A stretch of DNA of 8,618 nucleotides from assembly GCA_900756605.1 (NCBI GenBank), contig CAAEKX010000128.1:1-8618 (forward strand), given 5' to 3'. A program made the translations under genes and the position numbers. Positions 1 to 6,125 of the stretch are shown here, piece by piece. The notes under the pieces are model-generated. The model did not search any database, was not told the DNA's origin, and saw nothing but the letters and a program-made list of their open reading frames with translations. Every line of letters starts with the position of its first letter. Position 1 is the stretch's first letter. The DNA is from Coriobacteriia bacterium (GTDB taxonomy: Bacteria > Actinomycetota > Coriobacteriia > Coriobacteriales > QAMH01).

Positions 1-103
1 AGGTACAAGGGAGCGCGCCGTAAAGACCGCGAAGCGGGCTGTCGGGAAGCGACCGTCGGAGCGAAGCAGCCCGCTTGCGCGCGATAGTGAGCGAACCTCT
101 CAT
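1..103 (-). CDS. Probable sensor histidine kinase, N-terminal fragment
   Basis: An open frame starts with ATG at 103-101 and runs off the left edge of the window (34 codons visible). The ATG overlaps the TGA of the response regulator gene as ATGA, and a purine-rich GGAGCGGGG precedes it, a typical translational coupling arrangement. The visible residues are basic (several Arg and Lys), as expected of the cytoplasmic tail before a first membrane segment, but no kinase motif is reached inside the window. The identification as a kinase is inferred from operon position: OmpR-type regulators are commonly followed by their cognate kinase. It could be another co-transcribed gene or a chance open frame. 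Confidence 0.5.
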   Translation of the reverse strand, partial: MRGSLTIARKRAASLRRSLPDSPLRGLYGALPCT

Positions 104-777
104 TGCCCCGCTCCGATGCGGTAGCCGAGTCCGCGGGCCGTGACGATGATCTCCGGATGCGCGGGGTCGTCCTCGATGCGTTCGCGCAGGCGGCGGATGT
201 AGACGTTGATGGAGTTGTCGGAGACGTATTCGCCCGCCGTGTCCCAGATGGCATCGCGAAGCATCTCGCGCGTGATGAGCCGTCCCTGGTTCTGGAGAAA
301 GTAGAGGAGCAGGCGGTATTCGAGGGCCGAGAGCACGATCTCCTCGCCGCCTTTGCTTACCACGGCCGTCGTCGGGTCAAGACACAGGTTTCCGATGCGC
401 AGCGTGCCAGCGCCCCTGGAGTTCTGACGCAGTGCGACCCTCATGCGCGAGAGCAGCTCGCGTGCGCGAAAGGGCTTCGCAATGTAATCTACCGCCCCCA
501 TGTCGAGTCCGGCAACGGTCGAGTACTCGTCGTCGGATGCCGTGAGGAAGATGACCGGCATGTCCGGATGTGCCTGGCGGGCTGCCGCGCAAACAGCAAA
601 GCCGTTTCCCTGCGCAAGGGTGATGTCGAGCAGGAGAAGGTCGAAGGAGGATTGCGCCAGAAACGAGGTCGCCTCGTCTTGACGGGCGGTCGTGGCGACT
701 TCGTAGCCTTCCGCTTCGAGAAGCTCGCCCAGGGTTCGCACGATGAGCGGGTCGTCTTCCACGACGAGAATCTTCAC
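100..777 (-). CDS. OmpR/PhoB-family response regulator
   Basis: DNA-binding response regulator of 225 residues, the normal length for the OmpR family. The receiver domain (about 1-115) has the acidic pocket E7-D8-D9, phospho-acceptor D51 in the LLLLD strand, T79 and the invariant K101 before P102-F103. The winged-helix effector domain (about 126-222) ends in the usual GLGYRIG turn, with recognition helix around DNSINVYIRRLRERIE. A kinase would phosphorylate D51 and promote dimer binding to promoter DNA. The start codon is GTG at 777-775, supported by a strong AGGAGG at 787-782 four bases upstream. The gene is divergent from the reductase at 1055 and its stop overlaps the next minus-strand frame, presumably its kinase. 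The regulon cannot be deduced; a metal, antibiotic or envelope signal would all be compatible. Confidence 0.95.
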   Translation of the reverse strand: MKILVVEDDPLIVRTLGELLEAEGYEVATTARQDEATSFLAQSSFDLLLLDITLAQGNGFAVCAAARQAHPDMPVIFLTASDDEYSTVAGLDMGAVDYIAKPFRARELLSRMRVALRQNSRGAGTLRIGNLCLDPTTAVVSKGGEEIVLSALEYRLLLYFLQNQGRLITREMLRDAIWDTAGEYVSDNSINVYIRRLRERIEDDPAHPEIIVTARGLGYRIGAGQ

Positions 778-781
778 GGTG

Positions 782-814
782 CCTCCTTTTTTGCATGGTC
801 ACGTCGTCATTGTA
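782..814 (-). promoter_or_regulatory. Candidate -10 box and strong RBS of the response regulator
   Basis: On the minus strand a TACAAT hexamer lies at 814-809, about 30 bases upstream of the GTG start, and AGGAGG at 787-782 is the ribosome-binding site. No good -35 is visible 16-18 bases upstream, so transcription may need an activator, possibly the regulator itself. The -10 call is weak; the ribosome-binding site is clear. Confidence 0.35.
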
Positions 815-963
815 GAAGATGGAGTGAGAAGGCTCGGCCCAGATGCCCCTACATTTCAATTCTGTCACGTGAAATCGATGGGAGGGGGTCTACAGGTTCA
901 AGGAGAGCACCGCACTCTAGACGCGCAAACCTTGACCTTCCAGGGGAATTCCGCGTGGATTCC

Positions 964-994
964 TTGACTTAAAGCTCGCTTTAATGCCTATGAT
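964..994 (+). promoter_or_regulatory. Candidate sigma-70-type promoter for the reductase
   Basis: TTGACT (964-969) and TATGAT (989-994) are good -35 and -10 matches. The 19-base spacer is longer than ideal; shifting the -35 one base gives 18. This would give a leader of about 55 bases before the GTG start at 1055, with GAAAGGA at 1041-1047 as ribosome-binding site. The intergenic stretch 778-1054 holds the divergent promoters and nothing else that I recognise. Confidence 0.5.
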
Positions 995-1054
995 GCGCAA
1001 CGGATTTTGATGTCATGCCAACAAGGCGTTTGCCGCTGACGAAAGGACCATACC

Positions 1055-2179
1055 GTGAATGACGCTATTTTCCCCGCTTCCAAGATGGGTTTCGGCTGCA
1101 TGAGGCTCCCTCTTCTCGACGAAAACGACGTCAAGAGCATCGACATCCCCCAGTTCGAGCAGATGGTCGATACCTTCATGGAAGCCGGCAATACCTACTT
1201 CGACACTGCGTTCGTCTATCACGAGGGCGAGTCCGAGGTGGCGCTCGGCAAGGCGCTCGTCGCACGCTATCCGCGCGAGTCGTTCACCATTGCCACCAAA
1301 TGCCTGGCGTGGGCAATGCCCAATGAGCAGGCTGCCAAGGAGTGCCTTGACATTTCGCTCAAGCGCCTTGGTACCGATTACGTGGACTACTTCCTGCACC
1401 ACAACGTGGGCGGCAAGCGTACGGCCAAGTTCGATGAGTATGGCATGTGGGATTGGGCGCAAGAGCAGAAGGCCGCCGGAAGGATTCGCTATGTGGGTTT
1501 CTCCATGCACGATGATGCCGATTGCCTGGACAAGCTCCTCACGGAGCACCCCGAGATGGACTTCGTGCAACTCCAGGTGAACTACCTCGACTGGAGCGAT
1601 CCTCACAATGACGCGCAGCGTCTCATGGAGGTGGCAGAGAAGCATGGCAAGCCGGTCATCATCATGGAGCCGGCTCGCGGTGGACGCCTCTGCAACTTGC
1701 CGGATGACGTGGCGGGCATTCTCGAGGAGGCAAAGCCCGGCTCGACGCAGGCCGAATGGGCCTATCGCTTCTGCTGGAACCTTCCCAATGTCATCTCCGT
1801 GCTCTCGGGCATGTCGAACATGGACCAGGCGCGTGAGAACGTCGCGTCCTACGCGAATAACCAGCCCTTCACGGCTGTCGAGCACGAGGCACTCGAGCGT
1901 GCAATCACGAAGCTGCGCTCGCTGGCGGAGATCCCCTGCACGGCTTGCAACTACTGCGTCAAGGGTTGTCCTTCGGGCGTGAAGATTCCCGCGGTCATGG
2001 AGCTTCTGAACCTCGAATCCATGACGCATGACCATGAGTTCGTGAAGGAGCTTTACAGCTGGCAGACGGCCGAAGGCAGGGCAAGCGAGTGCATCAAGTG
2101 TGGTCTCTGCGAGAGCATGTGCCCCCAGCAAATCGACATCATCAACCAGCTTGAGCTTGCCGTCGAGAAATACGAATAA
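1055..2179 (+). CDS. Aldo/keto reductase with C-terminal double [4Fe-4S] domain
   Basis: Predicted cytoplasmic oxidoreductase of 374 residues. An AKR (alpha/beta)8 barrel covers about 1-280. It has the catalytic tetrad expected of the superfamily: D50 (in YFDTA), Y55, K82 and H116 (in DYFLHH), plus the GRIRYVGFS strand. The tail (about 290-358) carries two complete ferredoxin-type motifs, C295-C298-C301-C305P and C346-C349-C352-C356P, so two [4Fe-4S] clusters are likely. This architecture is typical of strict anaerobes, where electrons may come from ferredoxin as well as NAD(P)H; the substrate is not predictable. The start is GTG at 1055 with GAAAGGA seven bases upstream; the overlapping ATG at 1059 is out of frame. 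It appears monocistronic. A T-run (2180-2185) follows the stop but has no convincing hairpin before it. Confidence 0.93.
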   Translation: MNDAIFPASKMGFGCMRLPLLDENDVKSIDIPQFEQMVDTFMEAGNTYFDTAFVYHEGESEVALGKALVARYPRESFTIATKCLAWAMPNEQAAKECLDISLKRLGTDYVDYFLHHNVGGKRTAKFDEYGMWDWAQEQKAAGRIRYVGFSMHDDADCLDKLLTEHPEMDFVQLQVNYLDWSDPHNDAQRLMEVAEKHGKPVIIMEPARGGRLCNLPDDVAGILEEAKPGSTQAEWAYRFCWNLPNVISVLSGMSNMDQARENVASYANNQPFTAVEHEALERAITKLRSLAEIPCTACNYCVKGCPSGVKIPAVMELLNLESMTHDHEFVKELYSWQTAEGRASECIKCGLCESMCPQQIDIINQLELAVEKYE

Positions 2180-2200
2180 GTTTTTTGAAATTTCCTGCAA

Positions 2201-2229
2201 GGAATCAGCTCGCTCGTTCGTGTTATAAG
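2201..2229 (+). promoter_or_regulatory. Candidate promoter of the sigma/anti-sigma cassette
   Basis: GGAATC at 2201-2206 and TATAAG at 2224-2229 are separated by 17 bases, about 35 bases before the ATG at 2264. The -10 could serve the housekeeping sigma factor. The GGAATC resembles the GGAAC-type -35 elements typical of ECF sigma factors, which would fit autoregulation by the ECF factor encoded at 2810. This is a reading by eye, not a scored match. Confidence 0.35.
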
Positions 2230-2263
2230 TGAAGTCAAAGCACGAATGAGTGAGGTGTGCATC

Positions 2264-2788
2264 ATGAAGAAAACCACGATCGCTATTCTCGGCATCGCCT
2301 TTGCCACGGCCATTGCCATTCCCGCGTTTGCGCTCGGTCTCGGAAACGCGCCGGTGCAAGCGCAGGCAAATCCGCTTTCGCAACGGGTCTGCGCAACGCT
2401 TAGCTGCGTGAACGCGTCGGGTGATTGTCCTGGCAATGCCGGCTGCTATGTTGATGACAACGGTGATGGCATCTGTGACAACTACACAGATGGCTACGGC
2501 GCCGGCAACGGCAATGGTTACGGTCCTGGTGCTGGCAATGGCCCGTCCTACACCGATGATGACGGCGATGGCGTCTGTGACAACTATGCCAACCGCGGCG
2601 ATGGTTCCAATGTCGGCAATGGCAATGGTTATGGCACCGGCAACGGTCCGCGCTATACCGATGACAATGGTGATGGTGTCTGCGACAACTACACTGGTGG
2701 CGCTGGCAACGGTTATGGTGCCGGTGTTGGTAGCGGCGGTGCTGGTCATGGCCATCACGGCGGTGGTCACCACGGGGCTCACTGCTAG
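2264..2788 (+). CDS. Secreted protein with three calcium-loop-like repeats and His-rich tail
   Basis: Small exported protein of 174 residues, family not named. The ATG at 2264 is preferred over the in-frame ATG at 2246: it has GAGG at 2252-2255 at good spacing and gives a classical Sec signal peptide (MKK, hydrophobic 5-20, probable cleavage after AFA at 23). Three near-identical blocks follow: DDNGDGICDNY (64-74), DDDGDGVCDNY (98-108) and DDNGDGVCDNY (133-143). Their spaced acidic residues resemble EF-hand or thrombospondin type-3 calcium loops. They are joined by Gly/Asn-rich linkers. The end (161-174) is His/Gly-rich and finishes in Cys. Eight cysteines remain after the signal peptide. It lies 21 bases before the ECF sigma gene, in the same frame, so it is probably co-transcribed and a target or sensor partner of that system. 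Metal binding is inferred only. Confidence 0.85.
   Translation: MKKTTIAILGIAFATAIAIPAFALGLGNAPVQAQANPLSQRVCATLSCVNASGDCPGNAGCYVDDNGDGICDNYTDGYGAGNGNGYGPGAGNGPSYTDDDGDGVCDNYANRGDGSNVGNGNGYGTGNGPRYTDDNGDGVCDNYTGGAGNGYGAGVGSGGAGHGHHGGGHHGAHC
2464..2698 (+). repeat. Intragenic repeat encoding the three acidic loops
   Basis: Three copies of a DNA unit of about 36 bases encode the DDxGDGxCDNY loops, around 2450-2485, 2552-2587 and 2654-2692. They are separated by GGCAATGG/GGCAACGG-rich linkers. The copies are similar at nucleotide level, suggesting expansion by duplication, and the tract could vary in copy number between strains. Confidence 0.6.
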
Positions 2789-2809
2789 CGAGCGAGCCTG
2801 GACGCGCCC

Positions 2810-3301
2810 GTGCTGTCTCGTGACGACATCGAAGCTGCCATGAATGCCCACGGGGCGACCGTCTGGCACGTGTGCATGGGGTATTTCCGTTCGGAACACG
2901 ACGCGCAGGATGCGTTCCAGGAGACCTTCCTCAAGTATGCGCTTGCCGATGCGACGAGCTTCAACGATGATGCCCATCGCAAGGCGTGGCTCATCACGGT
3001 TGCATCAAACGTCTGCAAGGACATGCTGCGGGCGTATCGTCGCAACGACGGGCCTTTCGACGAGGCAATCGTGTCAGAGGCGCTCATTTCCCGTGACAGC
3101 GAGGCACAGCCCGATTGCGGCCGTATGGAGCTCATGGAGGCGTTCCGGTCTCTCGATGACCCGCCACGTTTGCCGCTCTACCTCGCGCTGTACGAGGGAT
3201 ACACGGCACCCGAGATTGCCGAGATGCTCGATGCTCCTGTCAACACCGTCTATTCCTGGATAGCTCGGGGCAAGAAAACGCTGAAGGAGGCCCTCTCGTG
3301 A
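2810..3301 (+). CDS. ECF-type RNA polymerase sigma factor
   Basis: Sigma-70 family factor of the extracytoplasmic-function class, 163 residues, containing only regions 2 and 4. Region 2 spans about 10-78 and includes the core-binding and -10 recognition stretch around SEHDAQDAFQETF and HRKAWLITVASNVCKD. Region 4 spans about 107-160, with the helix-turn-helix GYTAPEIAEMLDAPVNTVYSW for -35 recognition. It directs RNA polymerase to a small regulon when freed from its anti-sigma factor, here almost certainly the product of the overlapping next gene. The start is GTG at 2810: region 2 of such factors normally begins about there, and the next in-frame start (ATG 2840) would remove ten residues. No good ribosome-binding site precedes it, so translation may be coupled to the upstream gene, whose TAG lies 21 bases before. 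Confidence 0.92.
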   Translation: MLSRDDIEAAMNAHGATVWHVCMGYFRSEHDAQDAFQETFLKYALADATSFNDDAHRKAWLITVASNVCKDMLRAYRRNDGPFDEAIVSEALISRDSEAQPDCGRMELMEAFRSLDDPPRLPLYLALYEGYTAPEIAEMLDAPVNTVYSWIARGKKTLKEALS

Positions 3302-4173
3302 ACGATCGCGAACTCGAAACGCGCATGCGCGATGCCTTCGATGCCCTCGAACCGCCCGCGAGCGCTCGGCAATCGGTCCTCGATGCCTATGATCGCCTTG
3401 TGGCCGAGACGAACAATGTGGGTGCCGATACGGCGCAGGTCATTCCCATTGCCAGCGCTGCCGAGGCGAAGCGCCGTCGGCCTTCCCGCAAGACACGCTT
3501 TAATCGCATCATTGCCGGTTTGGCGGCTTGTCTCGTATTTGGCGTGGCCTGCTTCGGTTTTTTCCGCGTTGCTCACGTGCCGGGCGATTCTGCCACGTCA
3601 GGCGATGCCGTTGCGCCTGCGCCCTTCGACACCGTCATCAGCGCCTATGTGGATATCGACATCAATCCCTCCATCGAATTGCAACTCAATAGCGCCGACC
3701 AGGTGGTGGGGGTCGAGGGCATAAACGATGACGGTCAGGCCGTAGTCGCAGACTTGTCACTCACCGGCCTTTCGTATGGCGAGGCACTCGAGAAGCTCAC
3801 CCAGAGTCCCTCGCTTGCGCCATACTTGCGTGACGATGCCTACGTACAGGTAAGTGTTGCCTCGGATAATGCGGAACAGGAGCAGATGCTCGTGGGCATC
3901 AGCGAGAAGCGGCTGGCGGCTTTGCCGTGCCGGGGATCATGTGATGCGGTGAGTTTGCAGGTGCGCGAAGAGGCTCATGCTCACGGAATGGGCTGTGGTC
4001 GTTATATAGCCGCTCTTGAGCTGACGGAGCTCGATCCTGATTTGACGATTGACGATTGCGCGGGGCTCTCGATGCGCGAGCTGCGCGATCAGATTGCATC
4101 GCGCCATGGCGATGCGGCCGTGGCCCAAGATGGTGATGCCCGGGGTGGGAGACACCACAAGCATCACGGATGA
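3298..4173 (+). CDS. Membrane anti-sigma factor with RsgI-like extracellular domain
   Basis: Predicted single-pass membrane protein of 291 residues. It has a cytoplasmic sigma-binding tail (1-68), a transmembrane segment at about 70-89, then an extracellular domain (about 112-265). It contains AYVDIDINPSIEL (116-128), the signature of the RsgI middle domain. In studied RsgI proteins the Asn-Pro bond there self-cleaves, and regulated proteolysis later frees the sigma factor; here the pair is N123-P124. The block CGRYIAALELTELDPDLTIDD and the following MRELRDQI also recur in RsgI-like proteins. The tail ends in a His-rich HHKHHG, echoing the secreted protein of this cassette. The GTG start overlaps the sigma stop (GTGA, 3298-3301), with AAGGAGG at 3284-3290. 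The signal sensed is unknown; no carbohydrate-binding module of the clostridial type is visible. Confidence 0.85.
   Translation: MNDRELETRMRDAFDALEPPASARQSVLDAYDRLVAETNNVGADTAQVIPIASAAEAKRRRPSRKTRFNRIIAGLAACLVFGVACFGFFRVAHVPGDSATSGDAVAPAPFDTVISAYVDIDINPSIELQLNSADQVVGVEGINDDGQAVVADLSLTGLSYGEALEKLTQSPSLAPYLRDDAYVQVSVASDNAEQEQMLVGISEKRLAALPCRGSCDAVSLQVREEAHAHGMGCGRYIAALELTELDPDLTIDDCAGLSMRELRDQIASRHGDAAVAQDGDARGGRHHKHHG
4133..4167 (+). other. Two-part stem-loop in the 3' end of the anti-sigma gene
   Basis: GTGATGC (4133-4139) pairs perfectly with GCATCAC (4161-4167), and inside it GGTG (4144-4147) pairs with CACC (4153-4156), with four-base symmetric interior loops. It encodes part of the His-rich tail. 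No T-run follows, so it is not a standard intrinsic terminator; it could stabilise the transcript 3' end or be incidental. Confidence 0.35.
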
Positions 4174-4219
4174 GATGGATACGGCCGTCACCCATACATA
4201 ACTAGCGTTGGCGATGAGG

Positions 4220-4288
4220 TACACTGTTTCTCTCGTATGAACCCTTTGGCGCTACGCCCGGCTTTGTATTGGATACGAGAGACTCCTT
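4220..4288 (+). promoter_or_regulatory. Structured leader of the MATE gene: stem sequestering the RBS
   Basis: TCTCTCGTAT (4229-4238) and ATACGAGAGA (4273-4282) form a perfect 10-bp stem around a 34-base loop. The loop contains a small hairpin, GGCG (4248-4251) with CGCC (4255-4258). The only plausible Shine-Dalgarno sequence, GAGAG (4277-4281, seven bases before the ATG at 4289), lies inside the 3' arm, so folding would hide it. A TACACT (4220-4225) could be a -10 element placing the transcript start near 4232. I could not match the loop to a riboswitch class I know. A 23-codon frame (4237-4308) also starts in the leader and overlaps the MATE start. Confidence 0.5.
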
Positions 4289-5644
4289 ATGACGCAGGAC
4301 ATGAATAGGCACTTCTCCATGAGTGCCCTTTTGAAGTACACGTTCCCGACCATATGCATGATGATCTTCACCTCGCTCTACGAGGTGGTGGACGGTTTCT
4401 TCGTCTCGAACTTCGTCGGCAAGACGGCGCTCGCGGCCGTGAACCTCGCCTGGCCGGTGGTCATGATCCTCGCGACGATTGGTCTCATGACGGGCACGGG
4501 TGGCAGCGCCCTGGTTGCCAAGACCCGCGGCGAGGGCGATGACGAGCGGGCCAACCGCTACTTCAGCATGCTCGTCATCTTCACGATAGGCTTCGCGATC
4601 ATTCTCGCCGTCCTGGGACAGTGGCTGATCGAACCTCTCATCGCGGCCTTCGGGGCACAAGGGGAGCTCCTTGACGAAAGCGTCATCTACGGGCGGTGGA
4701 CGCTGCTCGCCCTGCCGTTCTTCGCATTGCAGTTCGCCTTCCAGACGTTTTTCTCTACAGCGGGCAAGCCCAACTACGGCTTCTTCGTCATCGTCGCCGC
4801 CGGTGTCGTGAACGTCGTGCTCGATTGGCTGTTCATCTGCGTCTTTGGCTGGGGTATCGCCGGAGGCGCCATCGCCACGGCACTGGGCCAGGTCGTGGGC
4901 GGACTTGTCCCGCTCATCTACTTCTTGCGCAAGCACAACTCGAGTTTGTTGCGCCTGGTCAGGACGCGCCTGGAGTGGCGTCCCATTGGCAGGGCTTGTC
5001 TCAACGGTTGCTCCGAGCTCGTCTCTAACATCGCGATGAGCCTCGTGACCATGCTCTACAACTTCCAGCTCATGCGCTACATCGGCGAAGACGGCGTCGC
5101 GGCGTTCAGCGTCATCGGCTACACGGCGATGATCTTCGGTGCCATCTTCATGGGATACGCGCTCGGTAGTTCGCCGCTCATGAGCTATCAATACGGAGCG
5201 AAGAACCATGCCGAAATGCGAAGCATCTTGTTTAAGAGCCTCGGCTTCATCGGTGTCGGAAGCGTTCTCATGTTCCTGGCCGCCGAATGGCTTGCCGGGC
5301 CGCTCTCCGCTATATTCGTGAGCTACGACGCGGCGTTGCTCGAGTTCACGGTCAACGCGTACCAGATCTACGCTTTTGCGTTTCTCATCATGGGCATTCC
5401 CATCTATGCTTCGGCGTTGTTCACCTCGCTTGGCAACGGTATCGTCTCCGCCATCATCGCCTTTCTGCGCACGATCGTGTTCGAATGCGGCGCGGTGCTG
5501 TTACTTCCCCTGATTTTGGGCATCGACGGCATCTGGCTTTCCGTCACGGTGGGCGAGCTGGCGGCCGCCATCCTCTCGATTTGCTTTATGGTCGCGTTCA
5601 GGAGGCGCTACGGCTATGGCAAGTGCGGAGCGGTCAGGCAATAG
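4289..5644 (+). CDS. MATE-family multidrug efflux transporter
   Basis: Inner-membrane antiporter of 451 residues, the usual MATE length, expected to have 12 transmembrane helices in two pseudo-symmetric lobes (about 12-212 and 235-438). It would export cationic drugs or metabolites in exchange for H+ or Na+. Family marks are SLYEVVDGFFVSNFVG in helix 1, the N175/D179 pair in GVVNVVLDWLFI, and the second-lobe block PLMSYQYGAKN (297-306). The overall pattern is closest to the MepA/NorM-like branch of bacterial MATE proteins, but the substrate is not predictable. ATG 4289 is chosen because M5 (4301) has no usable ribosome-binding site spacing. It stands alone: the upstream cassette is about 115 bases away and the downstream repeat island starts about 30 bases after the stop. 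Translation may be controlled by the leader stem. Confidence 0.93.
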   Translation: MTQDMNRHFSMSALLKYTFPTICMMIFTSLYEVVDGFFVSNFVGKTALAAVNLAWPVVMILATIGLMTGTGGSALVAKTRGEGDDERANRYFSMLVIFTIGFAIILAVLGQWLIEPLIAAFGAQGELLDESVIYGRWTLLALPFFALQFAFQTFFSTAGKPNYGFFVIVAAGVVNVVLDWLFICVFGWGIAGGAIATALGQVVGGLVPLIYFLRKHNSSLLRLVRTRLEWRPIGRACLNGCSELVSNIAMSLVTMLYNFQLMRYIGEDGVAAFSVIGYTAMIFGAIFMGYALGSSPLMSYQYGAKNHAEMRSILFKSLGFIGVGSVLMFLAAEWLAGPLSAIFVSYDAALLEFTVNAYQIYAFAFLIMGIPIYASALFTSLGNGIVSAIIAFLRTIVFECGAVLLLPLILGIDGIWLSVTVGELAAAILSICFMVAFRRRYGYGKCGAVRQ

Positions 5645-5675
5645 GAGAAGGACAGCACAAAGAAACGATGACACA

Positions 5676-5869
5676 CATGTCGAATGTAAGAATATTTCGA
5701 TTATGTGGGATGCCCACGGACGATTCGTAAACTTTTTTCGATTTTGCGTGAGCATTCATTCGTTGTATGCAAGGAAATTACGATAATGCGTGAATTGTCG
5801 GAATAGAGTTACACATTATCGAATAAAACCTTCACGCTGCAGAAGCCGATTGCACATAATCGTCAAAAA
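5676..5869. repeat. Left repeat module flanking the endonuclease gene
   Basis: The first 67 bases (5676-5742) match 7078-7144 at 65 positions without gaps. The remainder is diverged but collinear: CACATTATCG at 5812 and CACATAATCG at 5853 correspond to copies at 7214 and 7254. Motif copies read TTTCGATTATGTG (5695-5707), TTTTTTCGATTTTGCGTGAG (5733-5752, degenerate) and CGATAATGCGTGA (5781-5793) forward, then CACATTATCGAATAAAA (5812-5828) and CACATAATCGTCAAAAA (5853-5869) inverted. A small hairpin GTGGG-ATG-CCCAC sits at 5705-5717. The start of this module reproduces the last codons and stop of the endonuclease gene. No open frame of note lies in it. Confidence 0.85.
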
Positions 5870-5881
5870 CGTGCACACAGC

Positions 5882-6044
5882 TGGACCACAAAGGCTGCAC
5901 CACATGAACTCATAGCAATCTATTTTCTATCGAAAATGATGCATGAAAACTGTGCCTTGCTATAATGCGTCACACTTACACGGAGGCCATTAACTCATCC
6001 TCCCCTTAATAATAACGCTGTTGATCAGCGCCTCATGTGGTCCA
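5882..6044. repeat. Inverted half-sites bracketing the endonuclease promoter
   Basis: The 12-mer TGGACCACATGA is present complete on the minus strand at 6044-6033. Its two overlapping parts appear upstream on the plus strand: TGGACCACA (5882-5890) and ACCACATGA (5899-5907). They therefore form long-range inverted repeats on either side of the promoter at 5958-5966. This arrangement fits operator sites or alternative base pairing with the start of the transcript, but neither is proven. Confidence 0.45.
5923..5966 (+). promoter_or_regulatory. Extended -10 promoter of the endonuclease gene
   Basis: TGCTATAAT (5958-5966) is a perfect extended -10 element (TGnTATAAT). No good -35 is seen, which extended -10 promoters can tolerate. 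A short palindrome TTTTC-TATC-GAAAA (5923-5936) lies just upstream of the -35 position and could be an operator. Transcription would start near 5973, giving a leader of about 150 bases. Confidence 0.6.
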
Positions 6045-6125
6045 CCTTCCCCTTTCTTCCAATCGAATACTTTGAAGCGCAAGTCATCAGCAACCGAATC
6101 CTACTGATGAGAAAGCGGGGATCCC
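5973..6125 (+). promoter_or_regulatory. Structured 5' leader of the endonuclease gene
   Basis: This noncoding leader holds three perfect inverted repeats: GGAGG (5982-5986) with CCTCC (5999-6003), CGCTG (6016-6020) with CAGCG (6026-6030), and TCATCAG (6084-6090) with CTGATGA (6104-6110). The last stem ends a few bases before the purine-rich GCGGGG that serves as ribosome-binding site. The pattern suggests post-transcriptional control, but I recognise no known riboswitch or leader family. No start codon with a convincing ribosome-binding site occurs before 6126. Confidence 0.4.

Noticed and set aside
103..972. Open frame of 289 codons on the plus strand
   Set aside because: It is antisense to the response regulator, whose domains and ribosome-binding site are clear.
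2180..2205. Intrinsic terminator after the reductase
   Set aside because: A TTCCT-GCA-AGGAA hairpin exists, but the T-run lies before it and not after it on the plus strand; the minus strand would have an A-run.
1013..2977. Long open frame on the minus strand (654 codons)
   Set aside because: It is antisense to the reductase and the secreted protein gene, both with clear domains; its middle is a low-complexity product of the Gly/Asn repeat read backwards.
4202..5209. Open frame of 335 codons on the minus strand
   Set aside because: It is antisense to the MATE gene, very rich in Asp/Glu/Arg/His as GC-rich shadows are, and has no recognisable domain.
5676..5869. CRISPR-like array
   Set aside because: The motif copies are short, change orientation and have irregular spacing, and no cas gene is near.
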